From Pseudescherichia sp031987975 (GTDB taxonomy: Bacteria; Pseudomonadota; Gammaproteobacteria; Enterobacterales; Enterobacteriaceae), in NCBI RefSeq assembly GCF_031987975.1, contig NZ_DALZYX010000001.1, forward strand, positions 596,531-660,530: a DNA stretch of 64,000 nucleotides. The letters run 5' to 3'. Positions 54,219 through 60,600 of the stretch are shown one piece after another. The notes under the pieces are model-generated. The model was not told where the DNA came from. It worked only from the letters and a program-made list of their open reading frames with translations, and ran no database searches. The stretch's first letter is position 1. Every line of letters starts with the position of its first letter. The translations under genes were made by a program, and so were the position numbers.

Positions 54219-55411
54219 TAGCCTTTTTTCCTCCCTACTGTCCAGCCGCTGTTTAGCGCCTTCGATGCCTGGCCCGTGCCGCCAGCCAGATCGCTGGTTG
54301 TCATCTGATATCCCAGCCTTGCCCCACGCATTACTGCGCTTTCAATTAGGGCCAGCGTACGTCGATCGGGATCGCCATGGATCGCCAGCGGGATGGTGAT
54401 ATTCGCCGCCTGTCCGCCGGTAGCCTGCGAGCTAATACGATCCAGCGTGGCGTCCAGCTTAGCGCTGGTTCTGGCTGTCGTTACGCGTTCGCCCTTTTGT
54501 AGCAACCAGGTCCCCGTCTCTGGTACGGAATCAATACCGTCATGTGCCTGGCCTTTTAGCGCGGTGCTAACGCCAAGCAGCAGTGCTCCTGCCCCAGCGG
54601 CGGCGGCGATGGCAGCGGCGCTCGCCAATGTCGGTCCCGCGTAAGGAACGCCGATCATGCTGGTAAAGGCACTCAGAGCCGCCATCGCGACCTGTGCCGT
54701 TGCGTACTGCAGCAGCGCGGCGCCCATCGATTGGATAAAGGTGGTGGCGAAACTCTCAACGTTCATCTTCCCGGTTTCGGCCCACTGAAAAACCATTTCG
54801 CTGAGGTTGGTAAAAGCCGTTTTGCCGATATTCTGCATACTGCTATACAGATCCGTGGAGGCTTCGAGCTGTGTCGCCAGACCAGAGACGAAGCCTGCCG
54901 CACCGTTGTTGCGCATCTCATCTTCTTGCTGGTAATAATTATCCTGTAGCTTCAGACGCTCTTGCAGGCTCTTATCCAAATCCGCTGTTTGCTGGTCAAA
55001 CAAGGACTGGCTCATCTCTCCGGCATCCCGTTTCTTTTGCAGCTCTCCCTGCTGCGTACCAAAATCACGCTCAATATTCTGGCGTTCGCTATCGCGCGTC
55101 TGCTCCTGCTTTCGCGTAGCGTCTCCTAACCAGCTATAGGCTATCTGTTTATCCAGCCCTTTTTTCACCTGCAGGTTTGTGCTATCAAAAGCGGCAGCGA
55201 AGGCCGCCAGCTTTTTCCGGTCATCATTTGCTGGCGCGGTTTGGCTTCCGGCGACCGTGCTCTTAATGGTCAGGCCAACGGTTTTGGCACTCTCTTCCAC
55301 TTTTTTACGCCAGCTTTCTAAAGAGCGCTCGACTTTACCCATGCCAGTGGTAAAGGCGTTTACCTGCGTGACGAGATCGACCGATAATGCTCCGAGAGAT
55401 TGTGTGGACAT
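54218..55411 (-). CDS. shortened lambda-type tape measure protein
   Basis: 397 residues, against 853 for lambda gpH. The N-terminus (SLGALSVDLVTQVNAFTTGM) and the C-terminal lambda-family region (about 175-345, SMQNIGKTAFTNLSEMVFQW and GIDSVPETGTWLLQKGE) are both kept. The centre is a coiled coil (about 90-165). Frame is intact, so this looks like an internal shortening rather than decay. Tape-measure length sets tail length; at roughly 0.15 nm per residue a tail of about 60 nm is expected. Confidence 0.85.
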   Translation of the reverse strand: MSTQSLGALSVDLVTQVNAFTTGMGKVERSLESWRKKVEESAKTVGLTIKSTVAGSQTAPANDDRKKLAAFAAAFDSTNLQVKKGLDKQIAYSWLGDATRKQEQTRDSERQNIERDFGTQQGELQKKRDAGEMSQSLFDQQTADLDKSLQERLKLQDNYYQQEDEMRNNGAAGFVSGLATQLEASTDLYSSMQNIGKTAFTNLSEMVFQWAETGKMNVESFATTFIQSMGAALLQYATAQVAMAALSAFTSMIGVPYAGPTLASAAAIAAAAGAGALLLGVSTALKGQAHDGIDSVPETGTWLLQKGERVTTARTSAKLDATLDRISSQATGGQAANITIPLAIHGDPDRRTLALIESAVMRGARLGYQMTTSDLAGGTGQASKALNSGWTVGRKKG

Positions 55412-55422
55412 ATCGCCCCCAT

Positions 55423-55444
55423 AAAAAAACCCGCCGCAGCGGGT
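55423..55444 (-). terminator. late-operon terminator T2, before the tape measure
   Basis: Stem ACCCGC/GCGGGT with a CGCA loop and seven-base U-run on the minus strand, immediately upstream of the tape-measure start and 45 bp after the GT stop. Confidence 0.75.
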
Positions 55445-55488
55445 ATGATCTTATTTACGTTAACCAACCTGTGGCTCCCCTGCGTCCG

Positions 55489-56132
55489 CTAAGCCCAGTT
55501 CCGCAGGGCGTCCTCAAGCATGACGGGCGTCTCCTCAATATGGGGAGCGAAATCGGTCAGGCGAAACGGCGGCGTATCTCTGCCCCGGTGTATATTCGCC
55601 ACCACCGACGCAATCAGCGCTGCGCCCCACTCCGTGCGCATCATGGGATTCAGGTTGCCATATTTGCTGCGGTAGCTAAGCCAGAGCTGAAACTCCCGGA
55701 AGCTGAGGGCCTCCTGCGCTTCGGCGATGGTTTTACCGCCGATGCCATTGAGGACGAGTTCGCACCAGATCTCATCGTCGGCGGTGAGCTGGACTTTCCC
55801 GGCGCGTTAACCTCATGAATGGCCACCAGCAACGCCACCGTTAATGCGCCATCAAGCGCGCCGCGCTCGGGATCCGCCTCGCCGGTAATATCCCTGGCGG
55901 TGAAGATGGGGTTTCCGGCCTCGTCGCAGAGCGCCGCAGCAATATAACCCGCGACAGCGTCAATATTACCCGCGCTGGCCTGTATACCCTGGGTTGCGGC
56001 ATGGTAGCCCGCGGGGCGAATGAATACCGTTGCGCTCAGCTCTTCATCACCCTGTTTCCAGACAATCACTTTTTCAACGGGACGGCCGGTAAAAGCACCG
56101 GCTTTTTTCAGATTATTAAGCGTTAAATGCAT
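55489..56132 (-). CDS. tail assembly chaperone GT, made by minus-1 frameshift
   Basis: Product of 113 residues of G fused to 101 residues in the minus-1 frame after the slippery heptamer at 55794-55800, 214 in all. The T part begins VQLTADDEIWCELVLNGIGG, reads open to the TAG at 55489-55491, and is rich in conserved aromatic and charged residues, unlike the zero-frame tail. In lambda, GT recruits tail-tube subunits to the tape measure and about 4 percent of ribosomes shift. The T frame has no start of its own. Confidence 0.85.
55650..56132 (-). CDS. tail assembly chaperone G
   Basis: 160 residues in the zero frame. The first 113 (MHLTLNNLKKAGAFTGRPVE onward) form the folded chaperone domain that coats the tape measure. 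After the slippery site the zero frame gives a low-complexity Ser/Pro/Arg tail. Same arrangement as lambda G. Located between the tail tube and the tape measure. Confidence 0.82.
   Translation of the reverse strand: MHLTLNNLKKAGAFTGRPVEKVIVWKQGDEELSATVFIRPAGYHAATQGIQASAGNIDAVAGYIAAALCDEAGNPIFTARDITGEADPERGALDGALTVALLVAIHEVNAPGKSSSPPTMRSGANSSSMASAVKPSPKRRRPSASGSFSSGLATAANMAT
55794..55800 (-). other. programmed minus-1 ribosomal frameshift site GGGAAAG
   Basis: Minus-strand G_GGA_AAG in the reading phase X_XXY_YYZ, identical to the lambda G/T slippery heptamer. The GGA codon starts 333 bases after the G start, so it is in frame. Confidence 0.88.
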
Positions 56133-56182
56133 ATTGTTTATCCTGCCAGGAAAAGTTATGCGGGGCGTTAACCCCGCTCTGT

Positions 56183-56680
56183 TTAGCCAGTCGGCTGTGC
56201 TTTAGGGATCCACACCGCCGAACCGGAGCGCTGGATCGTTGCTGACGTTGCCACCACCGTATTAGCAGCGAAATCGAAAGGAAAATCGGTTACCTTTCCC
56301 TTAAAGACAAACCAGGTACGACTCTCTGGTAGCGTCATCCCGCTAACCGCATCAGGATCCACCCCGGCGGCGGCTTCCGGTACGGCGTCGCCGTCCGCCC
56401 AGCCTACCGCCCAGGTGAGATCGGTCTGATCGTCAGAGGCCGCCAGGCGATGGAGCCGCAGATGGCTGGTATTTGCCGGATCGGCGTTCAGCGTCAGCGT
56501 TGCCGCCGCTGGCGTCCGCAGCCCTTTTTTATAGCTGCGGGTGCTACGCTCGCTGAGGGGGGTATCTTCAATCTGGTCAGCAGGGTTGCCGCCAGGGCTA
56601 AATGCGGTAATACGCTCAACTTCAATAACGTCGCCATCGGCCAGAACATAGAGTTGCGTACCTTGAGTAACAATTGACAT
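56183..56680 (-). CDS. major tail tube protein (gpV-like)
   Basis: 165 residues, beta-rich, matching lambda-family tail tube proteins in length and order. It begins MSIVTQGTQLYVL and has a VERITAFSPGGN segment near 22-33. It forms stacked hexameric rings of the non-contractile tail. Preceded by its own terminator T3 and followed by the G gene. Confidence 0.8.
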   Translation of the reverse strand: MSIVTQGTQLYVLADGDVIEVERITAFSPGGNPADQIEDTPLSERSTRSYKKGLRTPAAATLTLNADPANTSHLRLHRLAASDDQTDLTWAVGWADGDAVPEAAAGVDPDAVSGMTLPESRTWFVFKGKVTDFPFDFAANTVVATSATIQRSGSAVWIPKAQPTG

Positions 56681-56693
56681 AAACGATCTCCAA

Positions 56694-56716
56694 TAAAAAA
56701 CCGGCTCAGGGCCGGT
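56694..56716 (-). terminator. late-operon terminator T3, before the tail tube
   Basis: Stem ACCGGC/GCCGGT with a TCAGG loop and six-to-seven-base U-run on the minus strand, 14 bp before the tube start codon. Confidence 0.7.
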
Positions 56717-56724
56717 AAGGGGGG

Positions 56725-57087
56725 TTAGCGCTTTACTACCCAGTTCACTTCAAACGAGTAGCGGTAGCGGTTTGTGGTTGAGTCCTTTGCCTGAGCGCCC
56801 CAGCGGGTCACGGCTGCGTGCGGTTCAATAGCATCACGGAGCGCAGCGGATACGGCGGTTGCGTCTTCTGCCGTATCTGCCCACGCATCAATCTGTAGTG
56901 TGAAAGCATCTGCATCCGGACGCTGTGCAAGATAGGCTTTCGGTGTGCCAGCGATGGTTTGCCAGACGGCGCAGGGATAGAGCACATCATCCGGCAGGCC
57001 GAACGGGTAGAGACGCAGCGTGTCGCGCCCCAGCAGCGCCCTGACCGCAGGGCTGGCAGCACAGACGGTAAAAATGGGCGCTAGCAT
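56725..57087 (-). CDS. DUF3168 tail terminator/completion protein
   Basis: 120 residues, DUF3168 family (gpU-like). It begins MLAPIFTVCAASPAVRALLG, with RLYPFGLPDDVLYPCAVWQ near 25-43. In phages it caps the finished tail and then accepts the head. Its retention as the first tail gene means the module can make capped tails. Its start overlaps an 18-codon upstream frame. Confidence 0.78.
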   Translation of the reverse strand: MLAPIFTVCAASPAVRALLGRDTLRLYPFGLPDDVLYPCAVWQTIAGTPKAYLAQRPDADAFTLQIDAWADTAEDATAVSAALRDAIEPHAAVTRWGAQAKDSTTNRYRYSFEVNWVVKR

Positions 57088-57137
57088 AACGCTGCCCCCA
57101 GAGTGGTGATGCCATAGGAGCTGGCTTCGTTAGGCAT
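57081..57137 (-). CDS. 18-codon frame before the tail terminator gene
   Basis: ATG after a GAGGAAAAATT ribosome site, encoding MPNEASSYGITTLGAALC, with stop overlapping the next ATG (ATGCTAG). It may be a coupling leader or the remaining end of a head-tail joining gene lost with the capsid module. Coding status uncertain. Confidence 0.4.
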   Translation of the reverse strand: MPNEASSYGITTLGAALC

Positions 57138-57176
57138 AATTTTTCCTCAGATAGTCATGGTCATGCTGGGAGAAAT

Positions 57177-57204
57177 AAAAAAGCCCCTGGTAAAGGCCAG
57201 GGGC
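57177..57204 (-). terminator. late-operon terminator T4, between lysis and tail genes
   Basis: Eight-base-pair stem GCCCCTGG/CCAGGGGC with a six-base loop and six U residues on the minus strand, immediately after the Rz stop. Confidence 0.85.
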
Positions 57205-57207
57205 AGG

Positions 57208-57651
57208 TTAGTAAAGGCACTGCTCGCGAACGTAGGCTTGCAGCCCAATTAGCTGTCGGGTGACGGTTTCGATTCGTCGTCGAAGGGTGAGATAATCCCG
57301 TTCAGCGGCGTCAGCAAGTCGGGGGGTGGCAGCATCATCCATGCCGGTGGCGCTGGACGCTCTGTCCTCTTCGCAGGTTGCGTTGAGACGCAGCCGCTTA
57401 TGGCCAGCAGCCACAGCGCGCTCAAGCCGATTAATGTTTTCCTGAGCATCCGCCAGTTCTCCTGAATATTTTGCGTCCAGCGCCGCTACGCTGCGCAGAC
57501 GCTTCTGCATGTCGTTTATCGTCTGATGCGCAATATGCAGGCTCTGTACTGCCGCATCGGCCCGCTCTTTTTCGCCAGCATATTGGCTGTGATAGTAGGC
57601 AGCAGCAGCCAGGGCTGACAGCAGCAAGAGTGCTTTGCTATTAAAGGTCAT
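57208..57651 (-). CDS. Rz-like inner-membrane spanin
   Basis: 147 residues from ATG 57651. The frame runs further upstream inside the endolysin gene, but there a start would not give a signal anchor. One N-terminal membrane helix (about 4-20) is followed by a periplasmic coiled coil and a C-terminal helical end. Together with Rz1 it fuses the two membranes to finish lysis. Overlaps the endolysin stop by 11 bp. Confidence 0.85.
   Translation of the reverse strand: MTFNSKALLLLSALAAAAYYHSQYAGEKERADAAVQSLHIAHQTINDMQKRLRSVAALDAKYSGELADAQENINRLERAVAAGHKRLRLNATCEEDRASSATGMDDAATPRLADAAERDYLTLRRRIETVTRQLIGLQAYVREQCLY
57249..57449 (-). CDS. Rz1 outer-membrane lipoprotein spanin, nested in Rz
   Basis: 66 residues in another frame wholly inside the Rz gene, as in lambda. 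Signal peptide with lipobox AISGC (lipidated Cys20), followed by a Pro-rich segment (RPAPPAWMMLPPPDLL), both hallmarks of Rz1. Confidence 0.85.
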   Translation of the reverse strand: MLRKTLIGLSALWLLAISGCVSTQPAKRTERPAPPAWMMLPPPDLLTPLNGIISPFDDESKPSPDS

Positions 57652-58144
57652 GCTCACTCTCCGCCAGGCAGAGCGCACGCTCGGTTGTGCGACGATTTTC
57701 CAGACCTTTCCACCGTATGCCACCGGCGTAGACCCAACGCCGCATCTCATCGCAGGCACCGGCACGATCGCCAGCGTTAAGTTTGCGTAGTAGCGTTGAG
57801 TGTGAAAATGCGCCGGTGCCAACGTTATAAGCAAAACTGTAGAGTGCTGCACGCTGATACTCCCCCAGCGGCACGGTCACGCTGCTATCGACCAGGCGCT
57901 TTACAGACTGGAGATCCCGCTGCAGGAGCCGATCGCATTCGTGGTCGGTATAGGTTTTGCCCGGAACAATATCCCGGCCCGTATGTCCATCACAGACGGT
58001 CAATACCCCAGCCACGTCAGGGTAGGGACGATACTGACGCCCTTCCAGCCCCGCTTCATTACTGAGAAGCAGCGTGGCGATAGCCAGTGCACCCGCGCCT
58101 GCGGCACCTGTCAGCTTGTTACGTAAAGTGGAAGAGATCGTCAT
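57641..58144 (-). CDS. SAR endolysin (GH24 lysozyme, phage 21/P1 type)
   Basis: 167-residue muramidase. The N-terminal helix (about 11-28, LTGAAGAGALAIATLLLS) is a weakly hydrophobic signal-anchor-release segment, so export is by Sec rather than through the holin. The catalytic triad has T4-lysozyme spacing: Glu34, Asp43 and Thr49. ATGA overlap with the holin gene. Confidence 0.88.
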   Translation of the reverse strand: MTISSTLRNKLTGAAGAGALAIATLLLSNEAGLEGRQYRPYPDVAGVLTVCDGHTGRDIVPGKTYTDHECDRLLQRDLQSVKRLVDSSVTVPLGEYQRAALYSFAYNVGTGAFSHSTLLRKLNAGDRAGACDEMRRWVYAGGIRWKGLENRRTTERALCLAESEHDL

Positions 58145-58377
58145 AACTCCCCCTTAAACCTGGCGGGATGAGTAGGCCAGCGCTGAAGCGCCTGAATCTG
58201 CGCCAGCGTGGTTTTACGTTTGTAGTACCAGTTAATGATGAAGGTCAGCAGCGCGATCACGATGCCTGCGATCACGCCAACAGCACTCCACTCGTCGGGG
58301 CTAAGCTGGGTCAGTAAGCCATTCGCTACCGTCCCGGCAGATGCAACATAGGCAGCACCAGAAGCGACTTTGCTCAT
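58141..58377 (-). CDS. pinholin of the phage 21 S type
   Basis: 78 residues with two helices: a small-residue-rich first helix (about 7-25) and a strongly hydrophobic second (about 31-52, WSAVGVIAGIVIALLTFIINWY), then a basic tail. Resembles phage 21 S, whose small holes depolarise the membrane and trigger SAR endolysin release. First gene of the late operon after terminator T5. Confidence 0.82.
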   Translation of the reverse strand: MSKVASGAAYVASAGTVANGLLTQLSPDEWSAVGVIAGIVIALLTFIINWYYKRKTTLAQIQALQRWPTHPARFKGEL

Positions 58378-58481
58378 AGTGAATGTTCTCCACTATTGAT
58401 AAGTTTGGGTGAAAAAAGGAGGAGAGGGTTAAGCGCTGGCTGCGATAGGGTGAAGTACGCAGAGCAGCGTTTTTCAGGCAC

Positions 58482-58506
58482 AAAAAAGCCCGCTCAACGG
58501 CGGGCT
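58482..58506 (-). terminator. late-operon terminator T5 (tR'-like)
   Basis: Seven-base-pair stem AGCCCGC/GCGGGCT with a six-base loop and six U residues on the minus strand. It lies between the putative late promoter and the holin, the place of lambda tR', the terminator overcome by Q. Confidence 0.82.
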
Positions 58507-58547
58507 TCTCTGGTTAATTTTTCAGGACGTTGTATTCCATGATTAGA

Positions 58548-58577
58548 ATCATAACAGCCAGCTTTGGACAAAAGCAA
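58548..58577 (-). promoter_or_regulatory. candidate late promoter (pR'-like)
   Basis: Minus strand TTGCTT, 18-bp spacer, TATGAT, just after the Q stop and about 40 bp before terminator T5. The promoter-terminator pair directly downstream of Q is the lambdoid late-control layout. One repressor-type operator lies 8 bp upstream of the -35. Confidence 0.55.
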
Positions 58578-58585
58578 CTCTTTTT

Positions 58586-58598
58586 TGCGTAACGCGCA
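58586..58598. promoter_or_regulatory. 13-bp operator upstream of the late promoter
   Basis: TGCGTAACGCGCA, the same motif as the operators between Q and the repressor (59380-59490). Its place suggests that the repressor also acts directly on the late promoter. Confidence 0.6.
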
Positions 58599-58605
58599 AT
58601 TTTTT

Positions 58606-59283
58606 TTAGCGCGTCAACGCATCAAATATTTGCGCAGCGTTATCTTCTTCGTCTCTGCACGTATCAACCAGCGTCTCAAAAAAAGGCTTCCAGTTACGGG
58701 TCCATGTGCGGGGATGCAACTCGGGTACGAACGTTACGATAGCCGCATAGATCTTTGTTGATGGTGTGGTAGTAAAACCTTTGCCTGAACATCGCTCGCA
58801 GGCTTTGAATACCGGTATGCCCTGCTCTTTGGTTGCCTGGCGATCTAATGTCTGACCGGTTCCCCGGCATCGACATCTGGCTGAAATTACCCCTTTGCCT
58901 CCGCAGTGGGTGCAGCCCCCTCTTCCGTCACATTCTGGACACGGCCAGGTCGTCGCCGCTGAGAGGGAGTACTCTGCAAAAGCAAACTGTGCCAACATCA
59001 GCATGCAGCGGCCAAATGCATCCCCTGCCGCTTTACGTACGTTTTTAGGTGCAACGGTCATAGCGTGACGCGCCAGGGTCTGAATAGCCTGCTGCCTGTC
59101 CCTTTCACTTAGCCCCGTTTTACCGAGAAAGATCGCCAGGCCGAATCGTGCACGGTGGCGGGTAGCGCCAAGCGCCGACAGGACATCGGTCGCGGTGAGC
59201 CGATCGGGCGACGTGCTGGCCACGCTGTCGCTGATGCGCATTCCCTGTGGGCCAAGGTATTTTAATGATGCTTCAAGTTTCAT
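58606..59283 (-). CDS. phage 82-type antitermination protein Q
   Basis: 225 residues from ATG 59283. It matches phage 82 Q in layout: an N-terminal helical part, then a DnaJ-like zinc-binding region with CPECDGRG, CTHCGGKG, CRCRGTG and CERCSGKG (about 115-185). The C-terminal part follows the segment GIPVFKACERC. Q binds a site at the late promoter, loads onto paused polymerase and lets it read through terminators. It is the only early gene here, transcribed from the repressor-controlled promoter at 59442-59470. Confidence 0.88.
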   Translation of the reverse strand: MKLEASLKYLGPQGMRISDSVASTSPDRLTATDVLSALGATRHRARFGLAIFLGKTGLSERDRQQAIQTLARHAMTVAPKNVRKAAGDAFGRCMLMLAQFAFAEYSLSAATTWPCPECDGRGGCTHCGGKGVISARCRCRGTGQTLDRQATKEQGIPVFKACERCSGKGFTTTPSTKIYAAIVTFVPELHPRTWTRNWKPFFETLVDTCRDEEDNAAQIFDALTR

Positions 59284-59379
59284 TTCGTCTTCACTCCACT
59301 CAGTAACGCCGTTCACCAGCGCACGTTTAAATTCCGTTTATCTTCTGGATCTTGTAGACAGGTTAAGGCAATACGACCA

Positions 59380-59392
59380 TGCGCAACGCGCA
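59380..59392. promoter_or_regulatory. repressor operator 1
   Basis: TGCGCAACGCGCA, a perfect five-base palindrome arm pair (TGCGC/GCGCA) around a three-base centre, in the Q leader. Confidence 0.65.
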
Positions 59393-59429
59393 ATTCAGTA
59401 TCTAAAATGAGCAGCGCCCTTCCAATTAT

Positions 59430-59442
59430 TGCACTTTACGCA
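59430..59442. promoter_or_regulatory. repressor operator 2
   Basis: TGCACTTTACGCA, one mismatch per arm from operator 1. It abuts the -10 of the Q promoter and covers its start site. Confidence 0.55.
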
Positions 59443-59470
59443 TATTATTTCACCCGTGAGTATTGCGCAA
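59442..59470 (-). promoter_or_regulatory. promoter of the Q gene
   Basis: Minus strand TTGCGC, 17-bp spacer, TAATAT. Operators 2 and 3 overlap its ends, so repressor binding should block it. Confidence 0.65.
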
Positions 59471-59476
59471 GTCGCT
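59464..59476. promoter_or_regulatory. repressor operator 3 (weak)
   Basis: TGCGCAAGTCGCT: the left arm is perfect and the right arm degenerate. Overlaps the -35 of the Q promoter. Confidence 0.45.
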
Positions 59477-59505
59477 TTGCATAACACGCAAAAACTACAT
59501 GTAAT
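59477..59505 (+). promoter_or_regulatory. repressor promoter, predicted leaderless transcript
   Basis: TTGCAT, 17-bp spacer, TGTAAT. The start site expected about seven bases later falls on the ATG of the repressor, as for the leaderless lambda pRM cI mRNA. Operator 4 overlaps its -35, allowing autoregulation. Confidence 0.5.
59478..59490. promoter_or_regulatory. repressor operator 4
   Basis: TGCATAACACGCA, sharing the TGC-N2-AAC-N-CGCA pattern of the other sites. Lies on the -35 of the repressor promoter. Confidence 0.55.
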
Positions 59506-59511
59506 GAGCTT

Positions 59512-60207
59512 ATGAACATTGGAACCCGAGTAAGACAGCTTCGTTTAGCGAAGAAGATGAAAATTGCGGATCTCGCGGATGCCGTAGAGATTGATTCGGC
59601 CAATATTTCCCGCCTGGAGACGGGTAAGCAAAAGCAATTTACAGAACAAACACTTAATCGATTAGCTCACGCTTTAGGCGTTAGCGTCGTTGACCTCTTT
59701 ACCTCATCAGATATTCAGTCTACTGTATATATAAACAGTAACAATAACTCTTCATCTGTAGAGGGTGTCGATGTGTTCAGGGTCGAAGTGCTTGATGTTG
59801 CCGCCAGCGCCGGCGCAGGATTTATTCAGGGTAGTGACGTGATAGACGTTATCCGGGCTATCGAGTATAGCCATGAGAAGGCTCTCTCCCTGTTCGGGGG
59901 TCGGCCATCGGATGAGGTCAAGGTGATTAACGTCCGCGGCGACAGCATGGCTGACACGATTGAACCTGGGGATCTCATTTTCGTGGATATCTCTGTTCAC
60001 GACTTCGATGGTGATGGGATCTATGTGTTTGGTTTTGATGAGAAAGTATACGTTAAACGCTTACAGATGATCCCTGACCGACTGCTGGTCATCTCGGATA
60101 ACCCGCGATATCGTGAGTGGAGCATTGATAAGCAAAATGAGCACCGTTTCACTATATTTGGCAAAGTGATGATTAGCCAGTCGCAAGCGTTCAAACGCCA
60201 TGGCTAA
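59512..60207 (+). CDS. LexA-like self-cleaving phage repressor (XRE-S24)
   Basis: 231 residues. XRE-type helix-turn-helix at about 5-62 (IADLADAVEIDSANISRLETG). A linker follows with a candidate Ala100-Gly101 cleavage site. The C-terminal S24 peptidase has nucleophile Ser145 in RGDSM and Lys182 in VYVKRLQ. RecA-stimulated autocleavage would induce the cluster during the SOS response. Transcribed divergently from Q across four operators; no Cro-like gene exists between them. Confidence 0.9.
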   Translation: MNIGTRVRQLRLAKKMKIADLADAVEIDSANISRLETGKQKQFTEQTLNRLAHALGVSVVDLFTSSDIQSTVYINSNNNSSSVEGVDVFRVEVLDVAASAGAGFIQGSDVIDVIRAIEYSHEKALSLFGGRPSDEVKVINVRGDSMADTIEPGDLIFVDISVHDFDGDGIYVFGFDEKVYVKRLQMIPDRLLVISDNPRYREWSIDKQNEHRFTIFGKVMISQSQAFKRHG

Positions 60208-60217
60208 GTCCTGCTGA

Positions 60218-60244
60218 AAAAGCCGCCCGCTGCGGCTTTTTTTA
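60218..60244 (+). terminator. repressor gene terminator
   Basis: Nine-base-pair stem AAAAGCCGC/GCGGCTTTT with a five-base loop and T-run, 10 bp after the repressor stop. Separates the cluster from serU. Confidence 0.88.
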
Positions 60245-60417
60245 TATTACCCGTTTTGCATTCTCTCTAAGCGAGGGATTCAGATAAAGGATCATGGCCG
60301 TTTTTGACCTGCGCTGTAAGACTGAAAGTAAATTGATCCTGACGGCGGAATTAACCTACAGGATTTTCTCATTGGGATCTGGATCGTGGAAAGCGAGGCG
60401 GTTAAGTGCTTGAATAA

Positions 60418-60507
60418 TGGCGGAGAGAGGGGGATTTGAACCCCCGGTAGAGTTGCCCCTACTCCGGTTTTCGAGACCGGTCCGTTCAGCCGCTCCGGCA
60501 TCTCTCC
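60418..60507 (-). tRNA. serU: tRNA-Ser(CGA)
   Basis: 90 nt on the minus strand with encoded CCA, acceptor GGAGAGA, long variable arm, anticodon CGA in the GGTCTCGAAAACC stem-loop and T-loop GGTTCAA. Its 3' end faces the phage-derived cluster, as for an att site, but no second copy of the 3' end was found. Confidence 0.97.
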
Positions 60508-60600
60508 GTTTTGATGGTTGCCATCATGCCAGGATATTTGGCATTTTAACAGACCCAATCCAGTCAATTTTGTTCAAGTGACGAGTTTGCGAGCAAAGCG

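Larger units (their letters stand above)
47835..60207. mobile_element. headless lambdoid tail-lysis cluster (putative F-type tailocin)
   Basis: Contains, from right to left, a LexA-like repressor, Q antiterminator, holin, SAR endolysin, Rz/Rz1, tail terminator, tail tube, G/GT, tape measure, tail-tip proteins and receptor-binding fibre. All frames are open. No integrase, excisionase, replication, terminase, portal, protease or capsid gene is present. This is the gene set of non-contractile tailocins such as F-type pyocins. A head-deleted prophage remnant is the alternative; the intact control circuit and conserved frameshift argue for function. Confidence 0.8.

Noticed and set aside
60418..60507. 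serU 3' end as attachment site of the phage cluster
   Set aside because: No second copy of the tRNA end is visible near 47.5 kb and no integrase exists; integration history cannot be read.
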